Assembly: GCA_040878395.1 (NCBI GenBank)
Contig: JBBDMI010000010.1
Location: forward strand, 36,261 to 100,260
Direction: 5' to 3'
Source of the DNA: Candidatus Dependentiae bacterium
GTDB taxonomy: Bacteria > Babelota > Babeliae > Babelales > Vermiphilaceae
DNA: 64,000 nt
In this document: positions 44,648 to 52,742 of the stretch, one piece after another
Layout of the letters: every line of letters starts with the position of its first letter
How positions within the stretch are numbered: position 1 is the stretch's first letter
Made by a program: the position numbers and the translations under genes
Notes under the pieces: generated by a model
Database searches by the model: none
The model's input: only the letters and a program-made list of their open reading frames with translations
What the model was told of the DNA's origin: nothing

Positions 44648-46024
44648 ATGATACAAAGTCCTGAACTACAAACTATTATTGCACAATGCACACCACGCGG
44701 AAGCGGCGCTATTGCATTGCTTCGTTTGTCCGGACCTCATGCATTAGATATTGCGACACGATTGAGCCGCTTGCCAAATAAAAAACTCATTAATGAGGTC
44801 CCAACACACACTATTCATGCCGGACATGTTATCGACCAAAACAACAATGCTATCGATTATGCAATGTTTTTGGTTATGCATGGCCCACGCACATTTACCG
44901 GTGAGAATGTCGTTGAGATAACAACTCACAATAATCAATTTATTATTCAAGACATTATCGAGATTGCCATCAAACATGGTGCACGTTTAGCTCGTGAAGG
45001 CGAATTTTGTAAGCGTGCAGTTATGAACAACAAAATGGACTTAGTGCAAGCAGAAGCAATTAACGAGCTCATACACGCAAATACTCAGATGGCCCTCAAG
45101 CAATCGCTTGCACAAGTTGAAGGAAGTTTTTCACAATGGATTGTAGAAATTGAACAAGACCTTCTCAAAGCTCTTGCATTCTGCCAAGCAAGCTTTGAAT
45201 TTATTGATGAAGAAGATATGGAATTTGGCGATGCAATCAAAAACATCATAACCAACAGATGCAAAACAATTGAACAGTTAAAAATAACATTTGACCAACA
45301 ACAACGCATCCGCCAAGGAATCCGTATCGCCATTATCGGTTCGGTTAATGCAGGGAAATCTTCATTATTTAATGCATTATTACAAAAAGACCGTGCAATT
45401 GTCACTCACATCGCCGGCACAACACGAGATGTTATTGAAGCAGGCATGTATAAACAACAAAATTATTGGACATTGATCGATACTGCAGGCTTACGCAATA
45501 CTGATGATATTATTGAACAAAAAGGAATCGAGCGGTCACTCAAAGAAGCACATCTTGCTGATATTATTTTATTAGTAGTTGATAGCTCTCGCCAAATGAA
45601 CGTACAAGAAAAAGAGGTTTATCAAGAGATAGCAGAACAACATCCTGATAAAATCATTACCATCTTTAATAAATCTGACTTACCTAAAAAAACAGACTTT
45701 CAATCTGCTCAAGCTATTACTATTACAACGCATGGCACACAAGAAAATATCGACAAAGTAGAATCTGCTATCGAACAAAAAATTGAACTTTTACTCAGCG
45801 CAATTGAATCACCCTTCCTACTTAACAAAAGGCAATTCAATCTCTTGCTCGCACTTGAACAAAAACTAAAAAATACATTACCATTATTTGGCGATAATAT
45901 TGCCTACGAATTGGTATCCATTCATTTACAAGACGCAATCTCTGACCTAAGCGAACTGACCGGCAAAACAATTAGCGAATCTGCAATGGATAAGGTTTTT
46001 AGAGAATTTTGTGTAGGCAAATAG
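44648..46024 (+). CDS. mnmE: tRNA modification GTPase MnmE
   Basis: 458 residues. N-terminal formyl-THF-binding domain (IAQCTPRGSGAIALLRLSG, MHGPRTFTGEN), G1 motif GSVNAGKSSLFNAL, G2 AGTTRDVIE, G3 DTAG, G4 NKSD, and the C-terminal CVGK whose cysteine is required for modification. With MnmG it makes 5-carboxymethylaminomethyl-uridine at the tRNA wobble position. It follows the jag-like gene in the same transcript. Confidence 0.97.
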   Translation: MIQSPELQTIIAQCTPRGSGAIALLRLSGPHALDIATRLSRLPNKKLINEVPTHTIHAGHVIDQNNNAIDYAMFLVMHGPRTFTGENVVEITTHNNQFIIQDIIEIAIKHGARLAREGEFCKRAVMNNKMDLVQAEAINELIHANTQMALKQSLAQVEGSFSQWIVEIEQDLLKALAFCQASFEFIDEEDMEFGDAIKNIITNRCKTIEQLKITFDQQQRIRQGIRIAIIGSVNAGKSSLFNALLQKDRAIVTHIAGTTRDVIEAGMYKQQNYWTLIDTAGLRNTDDIIEQKGIERSLKEAHLADIILLVVDSSRQMNVQEKEVYQEIAEQHPDKIITIFNKSDLPKKTDFQSAQAITITTHGTQENIDKVESAIEQKIELLLSAIESPFLLNKRQFNLLLALEQKLKNTLPLFGDNIAYELVSIHLQDAISDLSELTGKTISESAMDKVFREFCVGK

Positions 46025-46097
46025 CTTATAACTATCTTCTCTGCACAAAATTTAAAAAATATTTTTTATATAAAACCGATAAGGAAAAACTTTAACT

Positions 46098-46140
46098 AGT
46101 GGATCCCTGCCTGCGCCTATGCATTACCCACATTTTATCC
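46098..46140. repeat. Fragment of a dispersed repeat (right-end type)
   Basis: GGATCCCTGCC followed by CTATGCATTACCCACAT. The second part recurs at the end of the window (63947-63964), again just after a GGATCCC-type block. Partial copy. Confidence 0.55.
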
Positions 46141-46194
46141 TTTAAAAAACATATTTTTTTGTTTTAGGCTTTCCATGGCGCCATTTCCCTCATC

Positions 46195-46383
46195 CTGTCA
46201 TTCCCAGCCGTCGCTAAAGCTAAGGCGGGCAGGCTGCGAAGGCAGGAATCCATAAAAAGCTTGTACAATTAAATAGCATAGGCATTGTAGGGCTTATGAG
46301 GAAAATTACAGGGAATCTAAAATAATATTTTTTAATGAATTTATTTCATTTATTGTGGATTCCTGCCTTCGCAGGAATGACAG
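46195..46383. repeat. Palindromic repeat pair of the GGCAGGAATCC type
   Basis: CTGTCATTCC...GCGAAGGCAGGAATCCA at 46195-46252 and its inverse TGGATTCCTGCCTTCGC...GAATGACAG at 46356-46383. The arms could fold a hairpin with a loop of about 100 bases. No coding frame. Confidence 0.65.
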
Positions 46384-46487
46384 GGGTGAGAAACTTTGTT
46401 ATTTTGTGTGATAATTATTTTGAAAGTAACTTTTACTAAAATAAGCTTGAAAATTAAACTTGTTTAAAATAATTACTTAAAATAATG

Positions 46488-46610
46488 CGAGTTCGAAAAC
46501 ACAAAAATGCCTGAAATAAAGCAATATTATGATCAGAAATATACGTAATAAATGTACTCAATTTGAATAATAAATCCTTTTGTCATTCCCGGCTTGAACA
46601 AGAATCTCGG
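46488..46610 (+). repeat. Dispersed repeat, copy 1
   Basis: Aligns to 63752-63857 over its whole length, with a 10-12 base insertion near 46565. Both begin with GAGTTCGAAAA, share CTGAAATAAAGCAATATTA, and end TTGTCATTCCCGGCTTGAAC. Direct orientation. Confidence 0.75.
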
Positions 46611-46904
46611 TATTTGCCGCAAGGACAAAATCCTAATAGCCACGCGGGTTACACAAGATTTTTTAATGGAAAAGTTTATCAAAGTTATAGCCGGTAGCAG
46701 CAAAGGAGGCCAAAGCAAAATTTTTATAATTTTGCGTGTGTCGACTTTTTGCGCGAGAAATAGGATATAATTTAAATATTTTTTATATAAATCCGATAGC
46801 GGATATGGAAGCCTAAGGTCGAATGTAAATGAGAACGTGAGCTGACAGTCCGAAGGACGTTTTTATCCGCGATAAGGGGATTCAAAAAAAGGACCCCTTT
46901 TTTT

Positions 46905-47058
46905 GCCTGGAGTCCAGAGGTTGTGGCCCGTCTTCGTTAAAACTTCGCTGGGCACGGCAAGACCCTTCTAGATTTCATCCTGCCTGCACGCCGAAACTTT
47001 AGTGTAGGCTGTGAGTGCTCAACGTAGTTGAGTGTATCGAAGGACAACCTTTGGGCCA
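46905..47058. repeat. Mosaic intergenic repeat, second cluster
   Basis: Contains blocks found at 7674-8201: 46925-46961 inverted relative to 7725-7766, a TGAGTGCTCAACGTAGTTGA palindrome core inverted relative to 7680-7710, and the GCCTGGAGTCCAGAGGT and ACCTTTGGGCCA blocks in direct orientation. The rest of 46025-47283 holds no gene I can support, and single CTTCGACAGGCTCAG-type half-palindromes occur at about 47153. Confidence 0.65.
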
Positions 47059-47200
47059 TGCCTGTCAGGCAAAGCTTTATGCGACGACTGATCCGGCGAG
47101 GACAATAAATAACTTTAAATAAAAAAAAATAAAAAAACTTAAGATCATGATACTTCGACAGGCTCAGCATGAACAATAGAAAAAAATGTGACAACTTTTT

Positions 47201-47246
47201 AAAAAAAAAGAGACTCCACCAAAAATAGTAAAGCCTCTTTTTTTTT
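47201..47246. terminator. Terminator after the Pal-like gene
   Basis: A9-GAG and CTC-T9-type arms with a loop of about 20 bases, and one mismatch within the stem. Just downstream of the minus-strand stop at 47284. Confidence 0.55.
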
Positions 47247-47283
47247 AAACAATTTTAAAGGTTTTTTTTGAAAAAAACCGAAC

Positions 47284-47895
47284 CTAAGCGTATATAACTC
47301 TCATTTCACAACGACGATTCGGTGCTTGTGCAACGCGATCACCGGTTACTTCAACGCCATCAATAATTGCAGGAACTTCTTGTCCGCGACCTACAACTTT
47401 AATGCAATCTGCAGGAATACCAGCTTCTACACACTTTTCATATACAGCTTTTGCACGTGATTCTGATTTTGCCATATTATATGCAGGACGACCGGCTGAA
47501 TGACATGCATGCCCTTCAATAACTATTGTTGCCGGATAATCTGAATCATCATTCAAACGAGATTTTGCAAGTTCAATGTTATGTACAAGTGCGTCAGCTT
47601 GATCTTCTCTTACATTATCCCCATCGAAACTAAAGCATACATTTTTAAAGCCATCAGCATTTTCAGTATCTTCTACCCATACAAAATCATGTAAATCACA
47701 TGACACACCATCAACTTCAACTTCTGTTGCTACATCAAATTCTTCTAACCCTTCATCAAACATACTATGAAATTGTACATCTGAAACAGGCACGTCAACT
47801 TCGCTGCATGGATCACAATCATTACACTGTTTTTCACATCCAGACAAAGCTAGCAATAAGGCCAAACTCAACAAGGTAAATTTATTGTTTAACAT
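47284..47895 (-). CDS. pal: OmpA-domain lipoprotein (Pal-like)
   Basis: 203 residues. Lipoprotein signal with lipobox LALSGC, lipidated cysteine at 20. A cysteine-rich linker (CNDCDPC) follows. Residues about 90-203 are an OmpA-type peptidoglycan-binding domain: IVIEGHACHSAGRPAYNMAKSESRA, then VVGRGQEVP and NRRCEMRV. In typical Pal the motif is GHTDxxG; here it is GHACHSAG, so the aspartate is replaced by cysteine. It anchors the outer membrane to peptidoglycan, consistent with a Gram-negative envelope. Confidence 0.85.
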   Translation of the reverse strand: MLNNKFTLLSLALLLALSGCEKQCNDCDPCSEVDVPVSDVQFHSMFDEGLEEFDVATEVEVDGVSCDLHDFVWVEDTENADGFKNVCFSFDGDNVREDQADALVHNIELAKSRLNDDSDYPATIVIEGHACHSAGRPAYNMAKSESRAKAVYEKCVEAGIPADCIKVVGRGQEVPAIIDGVEVTGDRVAQAPNRRCEMRVIYA

Positions 47896-48072
47896 TTTTC
47901 CCCTTCTTTTTTTTAAAAAATATACAATCGATCCACTTTAAATGGGACTTTAACATACTTTTTTGTTATTTTCTACTCATTAGTAATTAGATGCGCTATA
48001 TTATAGTATAAAGGCTACTTTTTGAAGCATTTTTTTATCCGCCACCCGACAAAACACTGGAATAGTTAAAAT

Positions 48073-49575
48073 ATGAAAAAAATATTAATAAATAAAGCCC
48101 CATGGCAAACACGTATCGCAGTAACACACGATAATCGTGCACAAAACATTTACTTCTCAGCACCTTTAACTACCCATCTGGAACGTAGTTACTTTAAGGG
48201 CCGCATAACAAAGATTCTTCCCGGTATTCAAACAGCATTTGTTGATATCGGACAAGAAAAAGCCGGTTTTTTGCATATTTCTGAAATTGATCGTGATTTA
48301 GCCATTGAGAAAATAAGTAAAATAACTCAGCTTGATGACGATGCGCCTAAAAAACCTAAACGTGAAAAACTGGATATCGCCAAAATATTCAATGAAGGCG
48401 ATGACGTTTTAGTACAAGTAAACAAAGAGCCTGTATATCAAAAAGGTGCAAAATTAACTACCTGTTTCACCTTACCCGGCAGATTTGTTGTGCTTATGCC
48501 AAACATTCCGCGCATTGGTGTATCAAAAAAAATCGAAGATCGTGACGAACGTTATCGTCTTAAAGAATTGGTCAGTGCAAAACTACCGGAAAATATGGGT
48601 GCCATTATTCGTACATCAGCTGACAGCACTGATCAAAAAGAAATTTACAAAGACATCAACTACCTTCTTGCAACTTGGGAAACTATTCAAAATAATTTCA
48701 AAGCAGCTGAACCTGCTGCAAAAATACATGAAGATTTAGAACTGACATTACAAATTGTTCGCGACCACCTCGATGACGATGTTGAAGCAGTTATTACTGA
48801 CGACAGAGACAATCAACAACAAATTTGCAAATTTGTAAAAAAAATGGCACCGGAATTTGTTGATCGTATCCGTTATTATAACAATCCAATTAATATTTTT
48901 GATTTTTATGGCATTCAAGATCAAATTCATGACACGCTCAAGAAAAAAGCTCACCTCAAATCCGGTGGATCTCTAATTATTGAAACCACAGAAGCTATGA
49001 CAGTCGTCGATGTCAACACCGGTAGATTTGTCGGAAAAACAAATCTAGAAGATACTATCTTAAAAACAAATCTGGAAGCTGCCGAAGAAGTTGTTCGTCA
49101 ACTTCGTTTACGTAATATTGGCGGACTCATTGTCATCGACTTTATCGATATGGCAACATCTGCTAATCGCCATAAATTAATGCGACATTTTGATAAAATG
49201 CTCAAAGAAAAGGACCGCTTTCAATCAGTCGTGTTGAAAGTTTCTGAATTTGGACTTGTTCAAATGACACGCAAACGTTCAGGCAAAACATTACAACAAC
49301 TGCTTACTAATGATTGCCCAACCTGCCGTGGCAGTGGACATGTTAAATCAATTGAAACTGAATGCTTTGAAATTTTACGCAATGTCGAAACTGCAGCACT
49401 GGATCTGCAACCGGATGCTGAACTATTAGTCTATCTCAATCCTGAAATGTTTGCTTATGTAACACAAGAACAATACAACTCACTCTTGGCATTAGAAAAA
49501 ATGTTTCAAGGGAAAATTATTGTTGAAAGCACTCCTGGACTACATCGTTATGAGTATAAAATTGAAAAAAAATGA
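48073..49575 (+). CDS. rng: Ribonuclease E/G family endoribonuclease (RNase G type)
   Basis: 500 residues, RNase G length, without the RNase E scaffold tail. N-terminal S1 domain (FKGRITKILPGIQTAFVDIG, KAGFLHISE), catalytic aspartates in VDVNTGRFVGKTNLEDTI and GLIVIDFIDM, and a zinc-link CPTCRGSG. It processes 16S rRNA 5' ends and degrades mRNA. Together with ybeY and rlmB it covers rRNA maturation in this window. Confidence 0.95.
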   Translation: MKKILINKAPWQTRIAVTHDNRAQNIYFSAPLTTHLERSYFKGRITKILPGIQTAFVDIGQEKAGFLHISEIDRDLAIEKISKITQLDDDAPKKPKREKLDIAKIFNEGDDVLVQVNKEPVYQKGAKLTTCFTLPGRFVVLMPNIPRIGVSKKIEDRDERYRLKELVSAKLPENMGAIIRTSADSTDQKEIYKDINYLLATWETIQNNFKAAEPAAKIHEDLELTLQIVRDHLDDDVEAVITDDRDNQQQICKFVKKMAPEFVDRIRYYNNPINIFDFYGIQDQIHDTLKKKAHLKSGGSLIIETTEAMTVVDVNTGRFVGKTNLEDTILKTNLEAAEEVVRQLRLRNIGGLIVIDFIDMATSANRHKLMRHFDKMLKEKDRFQSVVLKVSEFGLVQMTRKRSGKTLQQLLTNDCPTCRGSGHVKSIETECFEILRNVETAALDLQPDAELLVYLNPEMFAYVTQEQYNSLLALEKMFQGKIIVESTPGLHRYEYKIEKK

Positions 49576-49657
49576 TGCCCATTGCAGCAAAAGGCACATT
49601 TGGTAAACTAATAAACATACATATAGAATCTAATATGCTTTTTGCCAAGGAATTCAC

Positions 49658-51121
49658 GTGTCCAAAAAACAACCTTCTATTTTAGATCATTATCCAGATT
49701 ATGCATTGAATATCGGTATAGAGGTCCATGTACAACTCGATACCAACAGCAAAATCTTCTGCCCAAGTAACAACAAACAATGCAAAAGCCCTAATGAATG
49801 CATTTGTAATATATGCGCCGGATATCCGGGAGTTTTGCCTGTACTCAATAAAAAAGTGGTTGATTTTGGTATTTTAGCAGGACTTGCAACGAACTGCACC
49901 ATTAATAATATTTCATCATTTGCTCGCAAACATTACTTTTATCCTGACTTGCCAAAGGGGTACCAAATTACCCAAGATAAAGATCCAATTTGCTCTGAAG
50001 GCTTTGTTCCTATTCGGTTGGAAGATGGCTCAACAAAAAACATTCGTTTAATTCGTATTCATATGGAAGAAGATGCAGGAAAAAATATTCATGCATCAGG
50101 AACCAATGAAAGTTTCGTCGATTTAAATCGTGCCGGAACACCCTTGCTAGAGATTGTTACCTATCCTGATATTGAAAGTACCTATGAAGCGAAAGCGTAT
50201 CTAAAAACATTGCATCAAATTGTTACCTATTTAGGCATCTGTACCGGAAACATGGAAGAAGGTGCATTTCGTGCAGACACCAATATTTCTGTGCGCAAAA
50301 AAGATGCAAAAGAACTTGGTACACGTTGCGAGATGAAAAATATTAATTCATTTAAATTCATTGGCGATGCAATTGAGCATGAAATCGAACGCCATATTGA
50401 CATTCTTGAATCCGGCGGAAGCATCAAACAAGAAACTCGCTTATGGGATACCCATAAAAAAATAACCAAACCGATGCGCTCAAAAGAAGAAGCGGCTGAT
50501 TACCGTTATTTCCCTGAGCCTGATTTACCGCTCATTGAGATCAACGAAGAATGGATCTCTCGCATAAAAAAAATCATGCCTGAGCTACCAAAAGCAAAAT
50601 TTGACCGCTTGGTAAACGAAGTCAAACTAACGCCTTACGAAGCTGAAATCCTGGTTGATAATAAAGAAATAGCTGACTACTTTGAGCAAGCACGCGAACT
50701 AACCAAAAGCAAACAACTGATCAACTGGATATTGCGTGATTTAATGGGGCACCTAAAAGAGCATAAGATCGATGTTCATGTATGCAAAGTAACTCCGGCG
50801 TTAATGGCAGAACTTCTTGAACTTCAAGAAAAAGGAACCATCAATGCTGCTGCTGCAAAAGAAGTATTTGAAATCGTTGCTCAAACCGGTCAAAAGCCTG
50901 CTGATGTGGTCAAAGAAAAAGGATTAGAGCAAATCGGTTCACCTGAAGAGCTTGAAGCAATTGTCAAAGAAATTGTCGATGCTCACCCGGATCAAGTTGC
51001 ACAACTTAAATCAGGAAAAGATCGCATGTTCGGATTTTTTGTTGGCCAAGCAATGAAAAAAACAGAAGGCAAAGGCAATCCAAAAATCATTCAAGAATTG
51101 CTTAAAAAACATTTGAGCTAA
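49658..51121 (+). CDS. gatB: Asp/Glu-tRNA amidotransferase subunit B
   Basis: 487 residues from a GTG at 49658 with AAGGA seven bases upstream. GIEVHVQLDT, CNICAGYPGVLP and MEEDAGKNIH are GatB motifs, FRADTNISVR binds the aminoacyl end, and the C-terminal YqeY-like tail domain (ALMAELLELQEKGTINAAAA) contacts tRNA. It makes Gln-tRNA and/or Asn-tRNA by transamidation. gatA and gatC are not adjacent. Follows rng by 82 bp. Confidence 0.96.
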   Translation: MSKKQPSILDHYPDYALNIGIEVHVQLDTNSKIFCPSNNKQCKSPNECICNICAGYPGVLPVLNKKVVDFGILAGLATNCTINNISSFARKHYFYPDLPKGYQITQDKDPICSEGFVPIRLEDGSTKNIRLIRIHMEEDAGKNIHASGTNESFVDLNRAGTPLLEIVTYPDIESTYEAKAYLKTLHQIVTYLGICTGNMEEGAFRADTNISVRKKDAKELGTRCEMKNINSFKFIGDAIEHEIERHIDILESGGSIKQETRLWDTHKKITKPMRSKEEAADYRYFPEPDLPLIEINEEWISRIKKIMPELPKAKFDRLVNEVKLTPYEAEILVDNKEIADYFEQARELTKSKQLINWILRDLMGHLKEHKIDVHVCKVTPALMAELLELQEKGTINAAAAKEVFEIVAQTGQKPADVVKEKGLEQIGSPEELEAIVKEIVDAHPDQVAQLKSGKDRMFGFFVGQAMKKTEGKGNPKIIQELLKKHLS

Positions 51122-51133
51122 ATCATGTTAAAA

Positions 51134-51212
51134 ATGTTATTTTGTCATCAAGAATGTTGTTATCACACTCTGCTGAAAGAACAACTGAACATACTTGATG
51201 ACAAAATGACAT
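51134..51212 (+). other. Long inverted repeat downstream of gatB
   Basis: ATGTTATTTTGTCATCAAG (51134-51152) pairs with CTTGATGACAAAATGACAT (51194-51212) at 18 of 19 positions, loop of 41 bases. There is no T run, so it is not a standard terminator. It may stabilise the gatB transcript end. Confidence 0.5.
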
Positions 51213-51294
51213 CCTATTTCTTCTATTTAAGCTATAACACAATCACTCGACATGCTTCCGCAAAAACAATACTAAAAAAAGCTAAGGATAATTA

Positions 51295-51558
51295 ATGAAT
51301 AAGATAGTTTTTATGAGTCTATGTGCACTGACAGTGATACAGATCAAAGCGGCTGATGTTTACAAAAGAATAAGAGCCAAACCAAGGTCTCAATCTGCTA
51401 TAAAAAGATCAACCGAGCCAACTCAAGCACCTGTCTCTACGGGAATTGATCGTTCTCCAAATATACGGAAAATTTTGCAAGACGATCCTGACGTAATCAA
51501 ACGTGCTGTCATGGAGTATAAAAAAAGTCTTCAAGCGCAAAAACGAAAAAGTCTCTAA
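51295..51558 (+). CDS. Small exported basic protein
   Basis: 87 residues with a signal peptide (MNKIVFMSLCALTVIQIKA|AD). The mature part is Lys/Arg-rich and partly helical (IKRAVMEYKKSLQAQ). No family recognised. Convergent with the gene at 51560, with only one base between the stops. Confidence 0.5.
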   Translation: MNKIVFMSLCALTVIQIKAADVYKRIRAKPRSQSAIKRSTEPTQAPVSTGIDRSPNIRKILQDDPDVIKRAVMEYKKSLQAQKRKSL

Positions 51559-51559
51559 T

Positions 51560-52573
51560 TTACCACCTAAAATCTTTTGAATATATATAAAACATGCTTG
51601 CCAAGGTGGTTAATGCTGCACCACTGACAATCGCTTTTTTGGTGACACTCCAATAAACTCGTTTGCGGTCATTAAAACCGATCGAAACGGTTGAACTACA
51701 TTTTTTAATTTTTTCAGTATCTTCAATATGTTTGGCAAAAACATCACGCAGCCGTAACTCTTTATAAGAACGTATTTCGCGTCTTACTGATGACACATCT
51801 TGATAATGCATAGCATTGAGCATCTGCTTTATATTTTCAATGTGATAAGCACCGGCACACATAATTATGGTTTTCTTTGGATTTTCTTTTGTTTTTTCGA
51901 TAAAATCTTGCATCATCAATATATCAAGCATTAAACAAAGTCGCAGGTCGATGTCACTCAAGCCTATACTACTCTCGTCATAGGGAATCGGATTTATTGC
52001 GCTGAGCAAAATATCTTTTTCAATAAATGCATATATTTGTGACATTACCTTTTGTAAGCAGACACGATGCTCTTGGGATAAGATATCTTTTGTTTGTTGC
52101 CAAATACTGCCAACTAAATGATCAATCAAATCATAATATATATTCATAGGCAAAAAAGAATAATCACCCAATCCGCCACCATGGCGAAACTCAACATTGG
52201 TTACCGAAACATTTTTTCTTTTGCAATGATACGTTAACGACAAACTCGTATAGGCCATACGCTTTCTTGAATGCAAAGAATGAAAAGAAAAGAAGTCATT
52301 TTCGTTATATACTTTTTCAGGAAGATAGCGTGCGAACATGGAATAATCTGACATATCCTCTACAATAATATGTGCGTCATATGTATGTGCAAAATTGATA
52401 AGCGCTGCACGATTCTCTGAGGCAAGATTTTCGACTCCGTGGCAATCACCAATTAATATAACACACTGACCGGTTTGTGGATGCTTTAATTGAAAAAAAT
52501 CGATAAAACGAGCAAGCGTAAATTGAAAAGAAAAAACTACACAGAATATAATTGCAGTAAAAATAGAACGCAT
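51560..52573 (-). CDS. Exported protein with weak TraB/TIKI-like pattern
   Basis: 337 residues. Signal peptide at 1-21. Near the start VILIGDCHGVEN and, about 200 residues later, IIMCAGAYHIENI occupy the positions of the conserved glycine-histidine motifs in TraB/TIKI/ChaN proteins, which pair an N-terminal GxxH with a C-terminal GxxH. A hydrophobic segment near the C-terminus (AIVSGAALTTLASMFYIY) could anchor it. The assignment is a guess from pattern; the role is unknown. Confidence 0.45.
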   Translation of the reverse strand: MRSIFTAIIFCVVFSFQFTLARFIDFFQLKHPQTGQCVILIGDCHGVENLASENRAALINFAHTYDAHIIVEDMSDYSMFARYLPEKVYNENDFFSFHSLHSRKRMAYTSLSLTYHCKRKNVSVTNVEFRHGGGLGDYSFLPMNIYYDLIDHLVGSIWQQTKDILSQEHRVCLQKVMSQIYAFIEKDILLSAINPIPYDESSIGLSDIDLRLCLMLDILMMQDFIEKTKENPKKTIIMCAGAYHIENIKQMLNAMHYQDVSSVRREIRSYKELRLRDVFAKHIEDTEKIKKCSSTVSIGFNDRKRVYWSVTKKAIVSGAALTTLASMFYIYSKDFRW

Positions 52574-52691
52574 GTGATATCCTTGGTGTTAATGACCATA
52601 CATATATTTTATATTAAAATGTACTTTTAAATGAGCCTTTTGGCAAAAGCATATGGTCGTATTAAAATTTAACCAAATACAGGTATAACTA

Positions 52692-52720
52692 TTGACCTAA
52701 AGTGGACTAGCCGCTACAGT
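52692..52720 (+). promoter_or_regulatory. Promoter of the PPDK-like gene
   Basis: TTGACC (52692-52697), a 17-bp spacer and TACAGT (52715-52720), 23 bp before the ATG, with AGGAG between them. Confidence 0.5.
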
Positions 52721-52742
52721 ACAACAATAGAGGAGTCTTTTC

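Noticed and set aside
46533..46718. Minus-strand frame of 61 codons in the second repeat block
   Set aside because: It crosses the dispersed repeat and has no ribosome-binding site.
46666..46770. 34-codon frame beginning MEKFIKVIAGSSKGG
   Set aside because: The start recalls RsmD, but the similarity ends after about ten residues and the frame is short and sits in a repeat-rich block. At best a relic.
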